Shown: positions 52,764 through 62,639 of the stretch, piece by piece | Numbering within the stretch: the first letter of the stretch is position 1 | How the letters are laid out: every line of letters starts with the position of its first letter | From: Powellomyces hirtus | Taxonomy: Eukaryota > Chytridiomycota > Chytridiomycetes > Spizellomycetales > Powellomycetaceae | Assembly (NCBI GenBank): GCA_025526995.1 | Contig: JAHLKG010000006.1 | Span: 682,001 to 746,000 of the forward strand | Length of the DNA: 64,000 bases | Reading direction: 5' to 3' | Translations under genes and position numbers: made by a program | Notes under the pieces: generated by a model | Told to the model about the DNA's origin: nothing | The model's input: the letters and a program-made list of their open reading frames with translations, nothing else | Database searches by the model: none

Positions 52764-53489
52764 CTACTTTCTACAACAGGCTTGTGACAGGAAGATTCTG
52801 ATGCTCCGATTATCATAATCCAGAAACCTCACAACCTTGACCTCCGCAAGGTTTATATCTAAGTCATCATCGCACGTCGTTTTGAAAACATAGAATCTAC
52901 CTTTCTCGCAATATCTCCGCAAATCTAACATAACTGCGTAGGGCCACGTTTCCACACTATCCCTTTCGTCGTCATAGATGGCGACATTCTTGATCAAGAC
53001 TACCCGGGGGTCCCACGGATGATGATGCAAGGTTTGCTTCACTTCTTTGACCTGCACAGATGAAAACGACATGTCGCCTTCGTCGTTTTGAAACATGACA
53101 GGGTATTCGAATGTGTTTATCAAGCTGTCAAAACGCTCATGGTTCCTGAGAACAAAGCTTGCCATGTGTTGTGCAAGCCGATCTGCTTTTTCAAATGGAA
53201 AACAACCCAGTTCGTTGCACAGCCCATAGAGAAGCGCGCATGGGTCGACAAGAGCATTGCTAAGGGGCTTCTTGTAGTTCTGTACGAAGTGCTTGGTCGC
53301 ATTTGTATTGAAGACTACAGCATATGCCCGCATAAACTCTATACGGCGACGGCCGACGATCAAGTGGAAGGTTTTGTTGACCAGAAGTAGGTTGAGGAAC
53401 AATCGTGAGTCCAGGCAGAGGATGATGTGGTCCCAGAGGCAGTCGACGGTCCGGGAGATGATCTCCCCTGGTACTTTCGAGGTCGTCAT
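52764..53489 (-). CDS. Local F-box-like family protein, intact copy E
   Basis: 241 aa from the ATG at 53489, which aligns with the start of copy D; a longer product (295 aa) would start at the ATG at 53651. Conserved blocks: 'VPGEIISRTVDCLWDHIIL', 'LFLNLLLVNKTFHLIVGRRR', 'KKPLSNALVDPCALLYGLC', 'MASFVLRNHERFDSLIN', 'YPVMFQNDEGDMSFSSVQV', 'VLIKNVAIYDDERDSVE', 'WPYAVMLDLRRY' and 'LAEVKVVRFLDYDN'. The order and spacing match copy D over the full length, so this pair is a tandem duplication (178 bases between reading frames). It has no membrane segment or signal peptide. Role unknown; an F-box-like adaptor role is a guess from the N-terminal helices. Confidence 0.67.
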   Translation of the reverse strand: MTTSKVPGEIISRTVDCLWDHIILCLDSRLFLNLLLVNKTFHLIVGRRRIEFMRAYAVVFNTNATKHFVQNYKKPLSNALVDPCALLYGLCNELGCFPFEKADRLAQHMASFVLRNHERFDSLINTFEYPVMFQNDEGDMSFSSVQVKEVKQTLHHHPWDPRVVLIKNVAIYDDERDSVETWPYAVMLDLRRYCEKGRFYVFKTTCDDDLDINLAEVKVVRFLDYDNRSIRIFLSQACCRK

Positions 53490-53902
53490 AGTGGTGAGTT
53501 TGATTGAACTAAACGATAATAGGTGTTGTGATGATCTTGTGAGTCGAGATGTCAGTCGTTGCCGATGGAGACATTGAGAGGAAGACGCGCTCGCAAAGCC
53601 ACCAGTCGGTGTGTTTGCAATCCCAAACTCCGATCTCGCCAATGCTGTCATTTTACACTAAACCCCACCAGACACGCAAGGAATCTGCATTAACCATAAC
53701 GCTGCGGATGGCCCAGAACTACCGGCTGACAGGTACGTCATGGGTTTCATTGGCTTCCTAAACGTCCCACTTGAATGCAACCGCTCAGATAAAAGCTATA
53801 AAGCGGGCAATTGCATTCCACGCTCCCGCCTCCTACCACACCTACAACCACACGCACGCACACACAAACACAAACACACCAAGCATACAAAACACAACCA
53901 CT
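53490..53902. promoter_or_regulatory. Divergent promoter of copy E and the small disordered protein gene
   Basis: About 410 bases between divergent starts. A TATAAAG string at ~53797 lies about 100 bases before the ATG at 53903 and could serve as its TATA box. A CA-rich tract (53845-53885) forms the likely 5' leader. Confidence 0.45.
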
Positions 53903-54196
53903 ATGTCTCACCCCACAGCCTACCTCGACGGCGACGGCGCGCGCCCCGCGCTCTCGACCTACTCTGCCGCAGAACCTGTCGCGGAGGCGCTTGCGGGACA
54001 TAAACCCCTCTCCTCCCAAATTGACGAACAGCCCAACCGCAACAATGTCGCTACCAAACCCGAGTTTGCGGACGGCAGAAATAACGAAGTCGTTGGCAAG
54101 ACCAAGAGTGGGAGCTTGACAACCCCGGGCAAAATTGTCGGCGACCTGGATCCTTTGGTGGCTGTGCCCGAGGCGGGGAGTACACAAATGCTGTAA
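53903..54196 (+). CDS. Small disordered protein of unknown function
   Basis: 97 aa, single exon, ATG at 53903 after a long CA-rich leader. It begins 'MSHPTAYLDGDGARPALSTY' and is hydrophilic throughout, rich in Gly, Ala, Asn and Glu, without Cys or Trp, with 'VVGKTKSGSLTTPGKIVGD' near the end. No family is recognised. The composition and the TATA-like string upstream would suit a stress- or stage-induced small protein, but that is only inference. It converges on GAS8. Confidence 0.55.
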   Translation: MSHPTAYLDGDGARPALSTYSAAEPVAEALAGHKPLSSQIDEQPNRNNVATKPEFADGRNNEVVGKTKSGSLTTPGKIVGDLDPLVAVPEAGSTQML

Positions 54197-54352
54197 AATA
54201 CAGAAAGGACGTGGGGATTGCATCATCTGTCCCCCGCAATCAATATACAGAGATCTCTCATGCAAGGACAATCCTCCATCTGTGGGATCTGGTCCGGTTT
54301 GGGGGCAAAGGTGTGAAAAATGTATAATATGAAGGCAATTTTGAAGAGCATT

Positions 54353-56243
54353 CTATTGGGCAGCGACGAGTCCTGCCGGAGTGGGCTGGGGCTGCGCATG
54401 CATGACTAGTGGCTTGAACCCGAGCTCTTCGACCGGGATCGAGAATTCGGTGAGTTTGGCTTCGTAGGTCCTGATCATGTCGTTGTGAGCCTGTGTGGAG
54501 AGAAAAAAGAAATCGAAACGGTGGTCAACATTATTTCTCTGTAGAACACTATGGGAGTGAACGGAAAGGGGCGAGATGTTGATGCGCTCACCTTTGTGAC
54601 CTTTGCAAGATCATACTGCAACTCCTTGATCAGTCTATTCTTTCCATCCAAGACTTCCTCCAGCCTTCGACTCAAACCCGCCATCGCCGCCGGGTCCAGA
54701 TTCGTCGCCTTCAGAATCTCATTGACCTGCAAATCGCGTTTCTCAATCATGTCTCTCAGACTCTCCACCTTCTTCTCCAGCACCAAGTTCTTGAACCCAG
54801 TCTTTTGCTGCACGCTGACAATGCGGTCGACAAAACCCTCGTACAACTCGTCCCGCTCCTTCTCGATCTGCGAAAACCGTTGCTCCAGCACTTCATGTTC
54901 CCAGGACAAGGCTTTGTACCGCTCTTCCAGAATCTTGAGCCGCGCTTTCGTGTCCCGCAGAGAGATCTTGTCCTTTTCGTAGTTTTGCAATTGTCGTTTC
55001 AGCGTGTCGCATTCGGAGAGGGCGGCTTGGAGTGGTTCCGACAACCGTTTATTTTCGGACGCCACATCCGCCATCTGCTTCTCGTTACGCTCCTCCTTCT
55101 TCTTCATATCCTCCACCTGCTCCTTCAACGAATTGATCAACGCCAAATTATTCAACGTGATATCGTTGTAATAATTCTTGATCTCCCCAAACGCCTTATC
55201 ATGGTTCTTCATCAACGCATTGATCTGCCCATTCTTGCGTTCCTCAATCTCGTGAATCTCGTTCTTGCGTTTCAGCTCTAACTCATCCCGCGTAACCTTC
55301 ATCTTCTTATCATATTTCCCATGCAGTTCTTTGGCTCGCCGCTCGAAGTCAGACCGCATCCGCGTCGTCTCTTCATCTTGCTTCTGTTTCAGCGTCTTGA
55401 TAATGTCTTCGTGTGACAGTTCGAGTTCTTTGAGTTCGAGTTTGAGCCCGCGTTTGTCGCGTTTGAGTTGCTGCTCCCGCGATACGTGGTCTTCTTGGTC
55501 GATTTGGAGAGCACGTTCGGAATCGGCTTGGAGGTGGGCGACGTTGTTTTGGTATTCGTACAGGAGGTGTTTCACTTTTTGTTTATACACCTATAAATGG
55601 TTCAGAAGGTCCAAGAAGGGAATCATTTTAATGACGATCCTGGATGTTTGGCACCATCTGCTCAGTGCTCTCAATTTCATAGCCGCACACACACCTTAAT
55701 CTCCACTTGATGCTTTTCCTCCAACTCCTCCAGCTCCCGGTCTTTATTCAGCAACTCAGCTTTGCTCTGCGCCAGTTCATTCTTTGTGATATCCCAAAAC
55801 GAGGTGATTTTATCCTAAAACACACAAACGAGATTCATAAACACCAGTCAGCTTTTCTCTCCGCCACAGCGCTGTTCTCTTCTTTCGTTTTATACCCGCT
55901 CAAGTTGGAAGAAATTCCGCTCCTCCCTCTCCGCAGTCAGCTCCTCCGTCAGTTTCTTGATTTCTTCCTCCAGCTCCGTCTTGGATTTTCCGCCATCGGC
56001 TCCGGCGTCATCTGCGGCAGCTGCGCCTTTGGCGGTTCCTTTCCCCTTTCCGTCTTTCGCGGTGCCGGCCCGGGTGCCTGCTGAAGACGCTGTTGCTGAC
56101 TTTTTGGCTTTGGCGGACTGGAGATTATCGTGGCATTGTCATAAAGAGGGGGAACAAGAATAAAACAAAACCAAAAAATGAAAGACAAGGAATGGTAAAT
56201 TGCAAGAGTGTTGGTGAACAAAGTAGACGATGGCTTTTACCAT
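54353..56243 (-). CDS. GAS8: GAS8/DRC4, nexin-dynein regulatory complex subunit 4
   Basis: Five exons: complement(54353..54490, 54592..55590, 55695..55814, 55896..56117, 56241..56243), 1,482 nt, 493 aa (human 478). The first exon is just the ATG, followed by a GTAAAAGCC donor; the next exon starts '[12 protein letters not shown]', a Lys/Ala/Gly-rich N-terminus as in GAS8. Landmarks: '[20 protein letters not shown]', '[20 protein letters not shown]', '[20 protein letters not shown]', '[18 protein letters not shown]', '[20 protein letters not shown]', '[18 protein letters not shown]' and the terminal '[16 protein letters not shown]'. The protein is coiled coil through nearly its whole length. 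It anchors the N-DRC on axonemal doublets and controls dynein-driven bending. With the ropporin-like gene it shows the organism builds a motile flagellum. Confidence 0.95.
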
Positions 56244-56949
56244 TCGTGATGAAAATAAAAAACCCCTCTCCCACTCCGCGCAGGGTTATGTTCTATCGAC
56301 TGATTTTGTTCTATTTGAATTGAGATGGCTCCGCTGTTATATGTAATGGGTGCTTCTATGTTGCGTTCCACTGTTTATCGAGCCAAAACACATGGCCAAG
56401 CCCCGACTGCTGAGCTAATCCAAAGAACTACACGCGCCTTTTTGTTTGTTCTTCGGAGGGTTTGGAATGACGGTTTTCTCTGACAGTTTTTTTTTTGTCG
56501 AAATACGCCTTACGATCCAAAGCAAGATCTTTTTTGTAAATTTGCTATCCTGGCTCCGCTCACAAGTTCAATATCCGTATGCCGTGCGGCCGCTTACAGT
56601 CAACCGGGCACTCATAGCGTCGTTTGTCAAAAGGCTTAACCTGCCCAAATAGCTGCGAGGTGCCCCAGCAGATTGCATTGGAAGGAGAGAAAAAGGCTGT
56701 CTACAATGATGACAACCGCACACGTCCTGTTGTTATTGCCTGGCACAGTCCCTATCTCAGTGTGGATTCCGTCCCTGCTTCAAAGGAAGACACATTCTAG
56801 AAGGATAATGGCTACTAACAGCGAGGCAAAGACATCTACTATTAATCAAAGGAGCCGATATTCAGGATGTGCAAAAGGGCTGTAAGCTCCACGAATTGTA
56901 TTATTTGAGTGCGAGTGAAAAAGATGAAGAACGTGACAGAATGTGAGGT
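56244..56949. other. Intergenic region upstream of GAS8
   Basis: About 700 bases including the GAS8 promoter and the 3' end of the next minus-strand gene. No gene or clear RFX X-box was found. Confidence 0.35.
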
Positions 56950-57708
56950 TCAATGACTTTTGGCAGCGCCGCCAAGCAGATCGCCTCGAAGCAGGGCTGA
57001 CAAGCCCCGGACTGTAGTAGCAGCACGAGCCGCAACAGGCGGCTTATTTGATTTTCCCGATGAGCCCGCGTCGGATTTTGGCGGTCTTGATAATGATGCA
57101 GAGCTATGGGTGGTGGGGGTGGTGCCTCCCGGGGCGGTTGGTCCACTAGACCGCGTGCGGATCATTGAGACGGACCCGCTGCCCGGGCTTCCGGAATTTG
57201 CTCCGAGGCTCGCTTGTAGGAAGGATGATGAGTTGCGGAGACGGTTGTGGTGGAAGGCTTGGGTATCTGAGAGGTTTGGTGGTTGTGCAATGTGGGTTGG
57301 AGCGTTGAGACGGCGGAGAGATTTGGAGAAGGGGTCGTGCCATTGCTAATGCAGCAGCAACGAACACCTTGTTAGAGACCCATGGACGATCTAACAGGCA
57401 AGCTGACTGCGTCGCAATACCTTAGCACATTCATATTCTTTAGTGACAGCCTCATAGACTGGCTTGTATTTCCGCTCCCACGTCTCCCGCTGGTCCTCCA
57501 TCTCCGCCTGATGCTTCTGCAGCATTAGATTCTTCTGGAACCGCATTGTCGGATGTGGGGAATTGGAACCCGAGCCTGGGGATTGTGATGTCGGCGGCGT
57601 TCCCACGGGTGTAGAATTTGAGGTCGGCGGTGACTGTGTTTGGCTCTTTGTCTGCATTTGTGCAAGAGCTATGTTGTGGGCTTGGTGAGGAGAGTTGGCG
57701 TTGATGTC
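56950..57708 (-). CDS. Unknown Ser/Pro/Thr-rich protein, 5' end unresolved
   Basis: Two linked exons are clear: complement(56950..57345, 57421..57708), 684 nt, 227 aa of coding sequence plus stop. An acceptor (AACCAG) precedes the frame at 57709, so at least one upstream exon with the start codon lies in 57.73-58.26 kb and is not resolved. The exon pair reads 'DINANSPHQAHNIALAQMQT', a Ser/Thr/Pro/Gln-rich segment, then a charged helix 'RFQKNLMLQKHQAEMEDQRE' with 'WERKYKPVYEAVTKEYECAK', then after the intron 'QWHDPFSKSLRRL' and a long basic, Ser/Thr/Gly-rich tail. No family is recognised. The helix may form a coiled coil; the rest looks disordered. Confidence 0.6.
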
Positions 57709-58263
57709 CTGGTTGTGTCACCGATATCTGTCAGTCAGTGACAATGTCGTTGGTGGGTATAAGCTGTGAAAAGGGGTGTCGCTGTAAGGTTCTCTCCCGC
57801 TATGAAGCAATCAATCGTAGCGGACTATCTGCGCAACGTCCTAATTGTCAAGGGGCAAGCGCTCTTCTGCAAATGTGGTCTATGTTGTGTGCTTCGTCAC
57901 AAACACCGCTGCGATTGCCAGTGCTAAGCGAGCCAATAATCCTCGGAGAACACAGATGATAAGCAACGGTGCCTTTAGTGGAGTAAAGAGAATATGGTGC
58001 CTCAATGTCGATGTTGATATGTGCGAAACGGAGGGCGACCGGGTTGAAGTAGTGCGTTTGTTGGAGTAGAGGACAACGAGAAAAAGGAAAAGGGAAGATC
58101 GGAGAGGCGATGGCCAGAAAGCACACCTCCATGTGGCTCGAGTGTGATGGCTTTTGTGCGCATTCGAGTGCACCGTCCGAGAGTTTCTACTGTACTACGT
58201 GCTGTCATTTCAGCGTTTGACATACCCCTTCATCCCATCAGCACAAACGAACAACTAGAAGCA
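57709..58263. other. Divergent region upstream of SRRM1, unresolved exon space
   Basis: It should hold the first exon(s) of the minus-strand unknown gene and the SRRM1 promoter. Minus-strand frames at 57848-58132 and 58002-58223 begin with ATG, but neither can be joined with confidence. Confidence 0.35.
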
Positions 58264-60316
58264 ATGGGCGACGCTGGGTTCTTCAAGGTACGTGGAGATG
58301 GGTCTACTTGTGTAGATTCATGCCGCTCCTTCGTGGAGCAGTTCCATGTTGGATTATTCGCCCGATGCTCACTGATGCTCCTCTGTTCTGCGCGAATCAG
58401 GGTACTAGCGCCGAGCAGGATTCTCGCTTCGGCGACAAGCAAAAGAAGCTCCTAAAGAGCATGAAGTTCCCAAAGATTTTCGACAAAAAGGTAAGGCATC
58501 GGGGTTGCGTCGCACACCTGGGGGCAGCTGTCCCAAGAAACTTTTCCACGCGGGCGAGATCTCTCACTTTCAGAAGCCTCAGTCCTTACATCTGGCTTTC
58601 CGATAGGTAGACATCAAGAAAGTGAATCTTGCAGTCATCAGGCCCTGGGTGACTCAGAAAGTGATAAGTCTGGTCGGATTTGAAGACGATGTTCTCATCG
58701 AGTTTGTGTTCAATTTGCTAGAAGCCGAGGTGTGTAAGCCGAGACGAGGATCGAGGATGCATGCTGGGGATGAGAGTGTCTGATGCGTGATTGTGTTTTC
58801 AGAAGTTAGACCCACGCACAATGCAGATTGAAATCTCTGGGTTTTTGGAGAGCAATGCGCCGGTGTTTATGACGGATCTATGGGGATTATTGGTTAGCGC
58901 GCAGACCAGTATTGGAGGTAATTTTGTCAGCTCTAAATTCTGCTATTTCGAGGACGTCAAGATTGCCCGCAAAGAACACCAACACCGATTCACATTCTTG
59001 CAGGCATTCCGCAGCTGTTCTTGGACCAAAAGAAAGAAGAGATCCTGAAGAAACGCGTAAGTGCACCACAGCGAGCGTCCTATGTCACGTGAAGTTTCAC
59101 TTTCGACTCCCTCATCTTAATCAAAGCTATTTGCTTCGGTTCATAGAAAGAGGATGAGCAAATCAAGCTGCAGCTGGAAGAGCAGAAAAAGAAGGAAATG
59201 CTTGAACGCGAGGAGAGAGAGGCGACCCGCAAAAGTCAGCAACGTGCCGCGCCTTCAATTTCTGCTGGACCGGACAGGAAGTCGCGTATGGATTCTGGGC
59301 GTGACGATGACCGACGGCGACGTAGCCGATCACGTAGCGTAGATTATGATCGCTCTAGACGGTTTGACAGCCGGCGAGACACGGAGGATAGGGACGTGCA
59401 TCGCGAGCGCGCTTACCGATACGAATCGGACTACCGCAGAGATGACCGTCGCACTGATCGTCGCCACAGTGACGACAGACATCGCGATGACGATTTGTAC
59501 CGGAGAGGGGGCGACGAACGGGACGATCGCCGCCGGCGTCGGTATGAAGATCCCGACGATTACCGGCAACGACCGCGTGGTGACCGATATGACGATGAGC
59601 CGCGACATCGCGAACGGAGTGACGACCGAAGATATTCTCGGGATGACGGTCGGAATGGCAGTCGTCGGTCGGAACGGGATGCTTATCCTGACAAGATGAC
59701 GTCTTCGACATCACATGTCATTGCCACCAGAGGATCAAATGGTCGATCGCCCTCGCCGAAAAGAGAACGGGAAGCCCGCAAGGGTGGTGCTAGTAGCAAC
59801 GGAAGGCGGGATCGTTCTGATCACGAACCAAGGGGACGCCGGCGGTCACCGTCCGTGGGTTCGAGATCCGGTGGCGATGATGGCGACACGAGTGACAGTG
59901 GTTCCTACACGGGCTCATCATCCTCTGGCTCGCGATCTGGATCTTATTCGGGATCTGAATCGGGGTCAGACTACAGCAGATCGCCCTCGAGAGAGCGCGG
60001 AAACAGAGAGTCGCCCCGCAAGCCCGTCACTGCGTCCAGCGGACGCGACTCGTCAAGCCGCAACCAGCACCACAATGGAAAGGATGACGGCAAGCACCGC
60101 CACTCACATCACCACCAACATCATCATCGGAAGCATAAAGACGAGAAGGCGGGAAACAGCGTTGATTCTACCGCCATCGCCGCAGGCACGAAACGCATCC
60201 GCGAAGACGATACGGAAGAGGGTGTTCGTAATAGCAAGCGGGCAGATGAGTCGGGGTTGGCGAAAGTGAATGACGGGGACAGGAAGGCGCAACAACCCGT
60301 GTCCCCGCAGAAGTAG
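58264..60316 (+). CDS. SRRM1: SRRM1-like PWI-domain splicing co-activator
   Basis: Six exons: join(58264..58287, 58401..58490, 58607..58729, 58803..58917, 59004..59056, 59147..60316), 1,575 nt, 524 aa. SRRM1 (SRm160) is a nuclear-matrix splicing co-activator linked to the exon-junction complex. The N-terminus follows the family closely: 'MGDAGFFKGTSAEQDSRFGD', 'KQKKLLKSMKFP', then the PWI domain 'VDIKKVNLAVIRPWVTQKV', 'LGFEDDVLIEFVFNLLE'-like block (here 'LVGFEDDVLIEF'), 'MQIEISGFLESNAPVFM', 'LWGLLVSAQTSIGGIPQLFL'. A charged helix follows, then ~350 residues of Arg/Asp/Ser-rich repeats (RDDR, RRRSRSRS, 'SGSRSGSYSGSESGS') and a His-rich tract near the end. The RS/RD tail is low complexity but in frame over 1.1 kb. 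Confidence 0.94.
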
Positions 60317-61566
60317 GGAAAGGATACCGAGGAGCAACATAACCGTGAATAAAGGTTCTCGATTTGACGGCCGGACGGGCGGTACATGAACGACTGCGCA
60401 CATGACAGTCATCAGTACCACTCCTCCTCCTGTGCACGAAAGTCAGCGGCGACAAGCATGCAAGCGGCTCAGTCGCTCTTTGTTCTTTGTATGTAGTTAT
60501 AACCGTAATGCATTCGGCAAAAACAGCATGTTCTCTACCTATACCTTTCCTCTACCTAGCAGCGGTTGTCAGGGGTTTGTACGGACAGTGCAAGCGCCGT
60601 TGCAGCGCAGTGTTTGACGCCATGGCGCCTTCGACTAGATTTTACATCAGATTCCCTGTATATTTTTGCCTGCGTGAGAATAGCACGGCTGGCTGGAGCA
60701 GCTCCTAAGGCATGCGATGCAGCAAAAACTGTGGGACTTCTGCATGGCGGAAGCGCCTGTGCAGAAGTCCAGAGACGGAACGGAACGGATCATCCTGCTA
60801 CTAAACTGGAGCAACGCGCAGCTACAGAGCAGAGCAACCCCCCTAAGGGCAGACGGAAAAGCAGTCCTTGGATGAGGAGTACTCAGAGGTTGTGTGAGAG
60901 GAATGCGCTCGACGCTGGCAAACCGCGTTATGCAGGCGAGGAGGAGTGCGCGCCGGAAGACCCAGCATCCCTTGCCACCATCTCGCAATCCCCCATCCTC
61001 TCTTCCACCTGAACGGTTTCCACACGCCCGTGCTCTGCACTGCCACGATCTTCCGCAGCGCATGGACGGCCTGCCGGGCCGGTTTTCTCGCTCCTTACTC
61101 ACGCGGTAGCCCTGCTGTTTTTTTCCCTTGCAGGATGAGAGGACCATGCAAAAAGAGAGCGGGGAAGCACACCCTCCAGCCGCCTGTTGAAAAACGCCAA
61201 CCCACCACCTCCTGGTCCTGAGCAGCCGCGCTGCGTTGATAAAGCGGCTAAGGACATGACACGTAGAGGTACCGTATACTACTGCGAAATCTCTGCCGCA
61301 CCTCCCCGCGCCCTCTGATCTGCTTCTCTCCTCCAGAATTTACCAGAGCCGTTGACCGTTCCGTCAGCCTTCTGAGCAAGTTTCACAAACCACGCAACCA
61401 CCATGCCATCATGACTTGGCTGCTGTTCTGGATGCCCCCCTTGGCCAGCCTCCCTAATCTTGGTTGCAAGCCCTGGAGGTTGAAAGACACAATTAGTGTC
61501 TGCACTAAGGCAAGATGGGCTCTGGACAGAGCCAGGTCGAGATACGGAAAAGTACAGCAGCGCAAG
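60317..61566. other. Gene-poor region downstream of SRRM1
   Basis: About 1.25 kb where several frames overlap on both strands, with no conserved motif or consistent splice structure. A perfect 11-base inverted repeat forms a hairpin at 60734-60770. It looks like repeat-derived or intergenic sequence. Confidence 0.4.
60734..60770. repeat. Hairpin with an 11-base perfect stem
   Basis: GGACTTCTGCA at 60734-60744 is repeated in reverse complement at 60760-60770, leaving a 15-base loop. No T run follows, so it is not a typical terminator; it may be a repeat end or a chance palindrome. Confidence 0.65.
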
Positions 61567-61691
61567 TACAGTCCCCTATCAAAAGTCAGCGGACCCCCTA
61601 GATTCATTTTCTATGCGACTCAAGAGACGCGACTGCGATAATCCCAGTGGAGCTCATCCCAGGGTCCGCTGACTTTTGATAGGGGACTATA
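61567..61691. mobile_element. Miniature inverted-repeat element (MITE), Tc1/mariner-pogo type
   Basis: A 28-base inverted repeat at 61569-61596 (starting CAGTCCCCTATCAAAAG) pairs with 61662-61689 in reverse complement, differing only at the outermost base. The dinucleotide TA flanks both sides (61567-61568 and 61690-61691), as in target-site duplications of Tc1/mariner and pogo-like transposons. The 121-base element has a 65-base core with no coding capacity. It is therefore a non-autonomous copy. Confidence 0.82.
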
Positions 61692-62568
61692 CCAGCACCC
61701 AGCTTGTATCTGGCTTCGCGACGTCGCAGCTCGCGGACCTGTAATGGGATTTGTGTTAAACTTCCCTAGCATCCGAAACATTATGCACGTCATCCTTGCG
61801 ATTGCAGGGACATCTCACCTTTCCGTGAAGTGGGAGACGAGCGCGATCGCAACTCACACTCTAGGCCCCTGCAAGGATCAGAAGGTTCTCCTTTGGCACA
61901 TCCCTTGGGGGACGGGGCACGTAGAGGCTGAGTTGGTACCGGACTTGGACGCTTTTGGAGCTGCCTATCCACACTCTAAGAAGGACAGCGCAGCTATTGA
62001 TCTCCGCCACCTTATGAAAATGATCCTGAACGCAAGCGAAAGCTCCATTTCCTTGAGCACTGCTCTCCGCATTACACGGTCCATCTAGGCGTACACAAGA
62101 TGCGCAACCCAAACCATCACGCCAAGAAGTACTACAGCATTACTCCTGAAAGTAAGATCGAGTTCTTCCTGCGTTCATGATTATTCCTGACTCTCTTCCG
62201 TAGGCTAGGTGGGGAAGCATTGATACGAACCGCGCAGTCGTCGCCCTCAAAGCTACCTGTGGCTTCAATGCTTTGGCCCGTCTGGTGGGAAAGGGGTCGG
62301 AAATCCTGGACCCCGTTGTTTCCCTCGCCTATGAAGACCACCTTCCAGCGCATGGATCCATACTGCAAGGACTTGTGGAACAACACGGAGAACAAGGCCT
62401 TTCCGTATTTGATCCCCGTTCACAATGAGTTCTCAAACCTGCACCGGGACCTGGGAGACGCAAAGGACGGACACACATTTACTCTTCGCTCCGTCTGGAC
62501 AAGTATAACGGTAACCAGCTTGCCTTGCCAGGAGAGAACCGTCGTCCGACCAGAGTCAAAGGGGCGGT
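61692..62568 (+). pseudogene. Eroded protein-coding remnants, family unknown
   Basis: Protein-like segments appear in changing frames: 'MGFVLNFPSIRNIMHVILAI' (from 61744), 'YENDPERKRKLHFLEHC' with 'YTVHLGVHKMRNPNHHAKKY' (~62012-62140) and 'ARWGSIDTNRAVVALKATCG' with 'NALARLVGKGSEILDPVVSL' (~62208-62340). They are broken by frame changes and stops, and no single splice model joins them. They may be parts of a decayed transposon gene or a real gene I cannot splice. No catalytic motif is recognised. The MITE lies directly upstream. Confidence 0.4.
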
Positions 62569-62584
62569 CCCCCCCCCCCCCCCC
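62569..62584. repeat. Poly-C homopolymer, 16 bases
   Basis: Uninterrupted C run in a gene-poor, repeat-rich stretch. Confidence 0.9.
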
Positions 62585-62639
62585 GCGCTAATACTAGCGG
62601 CATCCCCTCGACTCGGGGAGAACACGCATAATGAACATA

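Noticed and set aside
56244..56949. RFX X-box search upstream of GAS8, the ropporin-like and TEX47-like genes
   Set aside because: No GTTNCCATGGNAAC-like sequence was found by eye.
57848..58132. Minus-strand frame beginning with ATG as first exon of the gene at 56950-57708
   Set aside because: No donor/acceptor pair joins it in phase, and it shows no coding character.
60566..61012. 148-codon frame on the plus strand, with overlapping long frames on the minus strand
   Set aside because: Several frames of similar length overlap in a GC-rich stretch and none has a motif or splice support.
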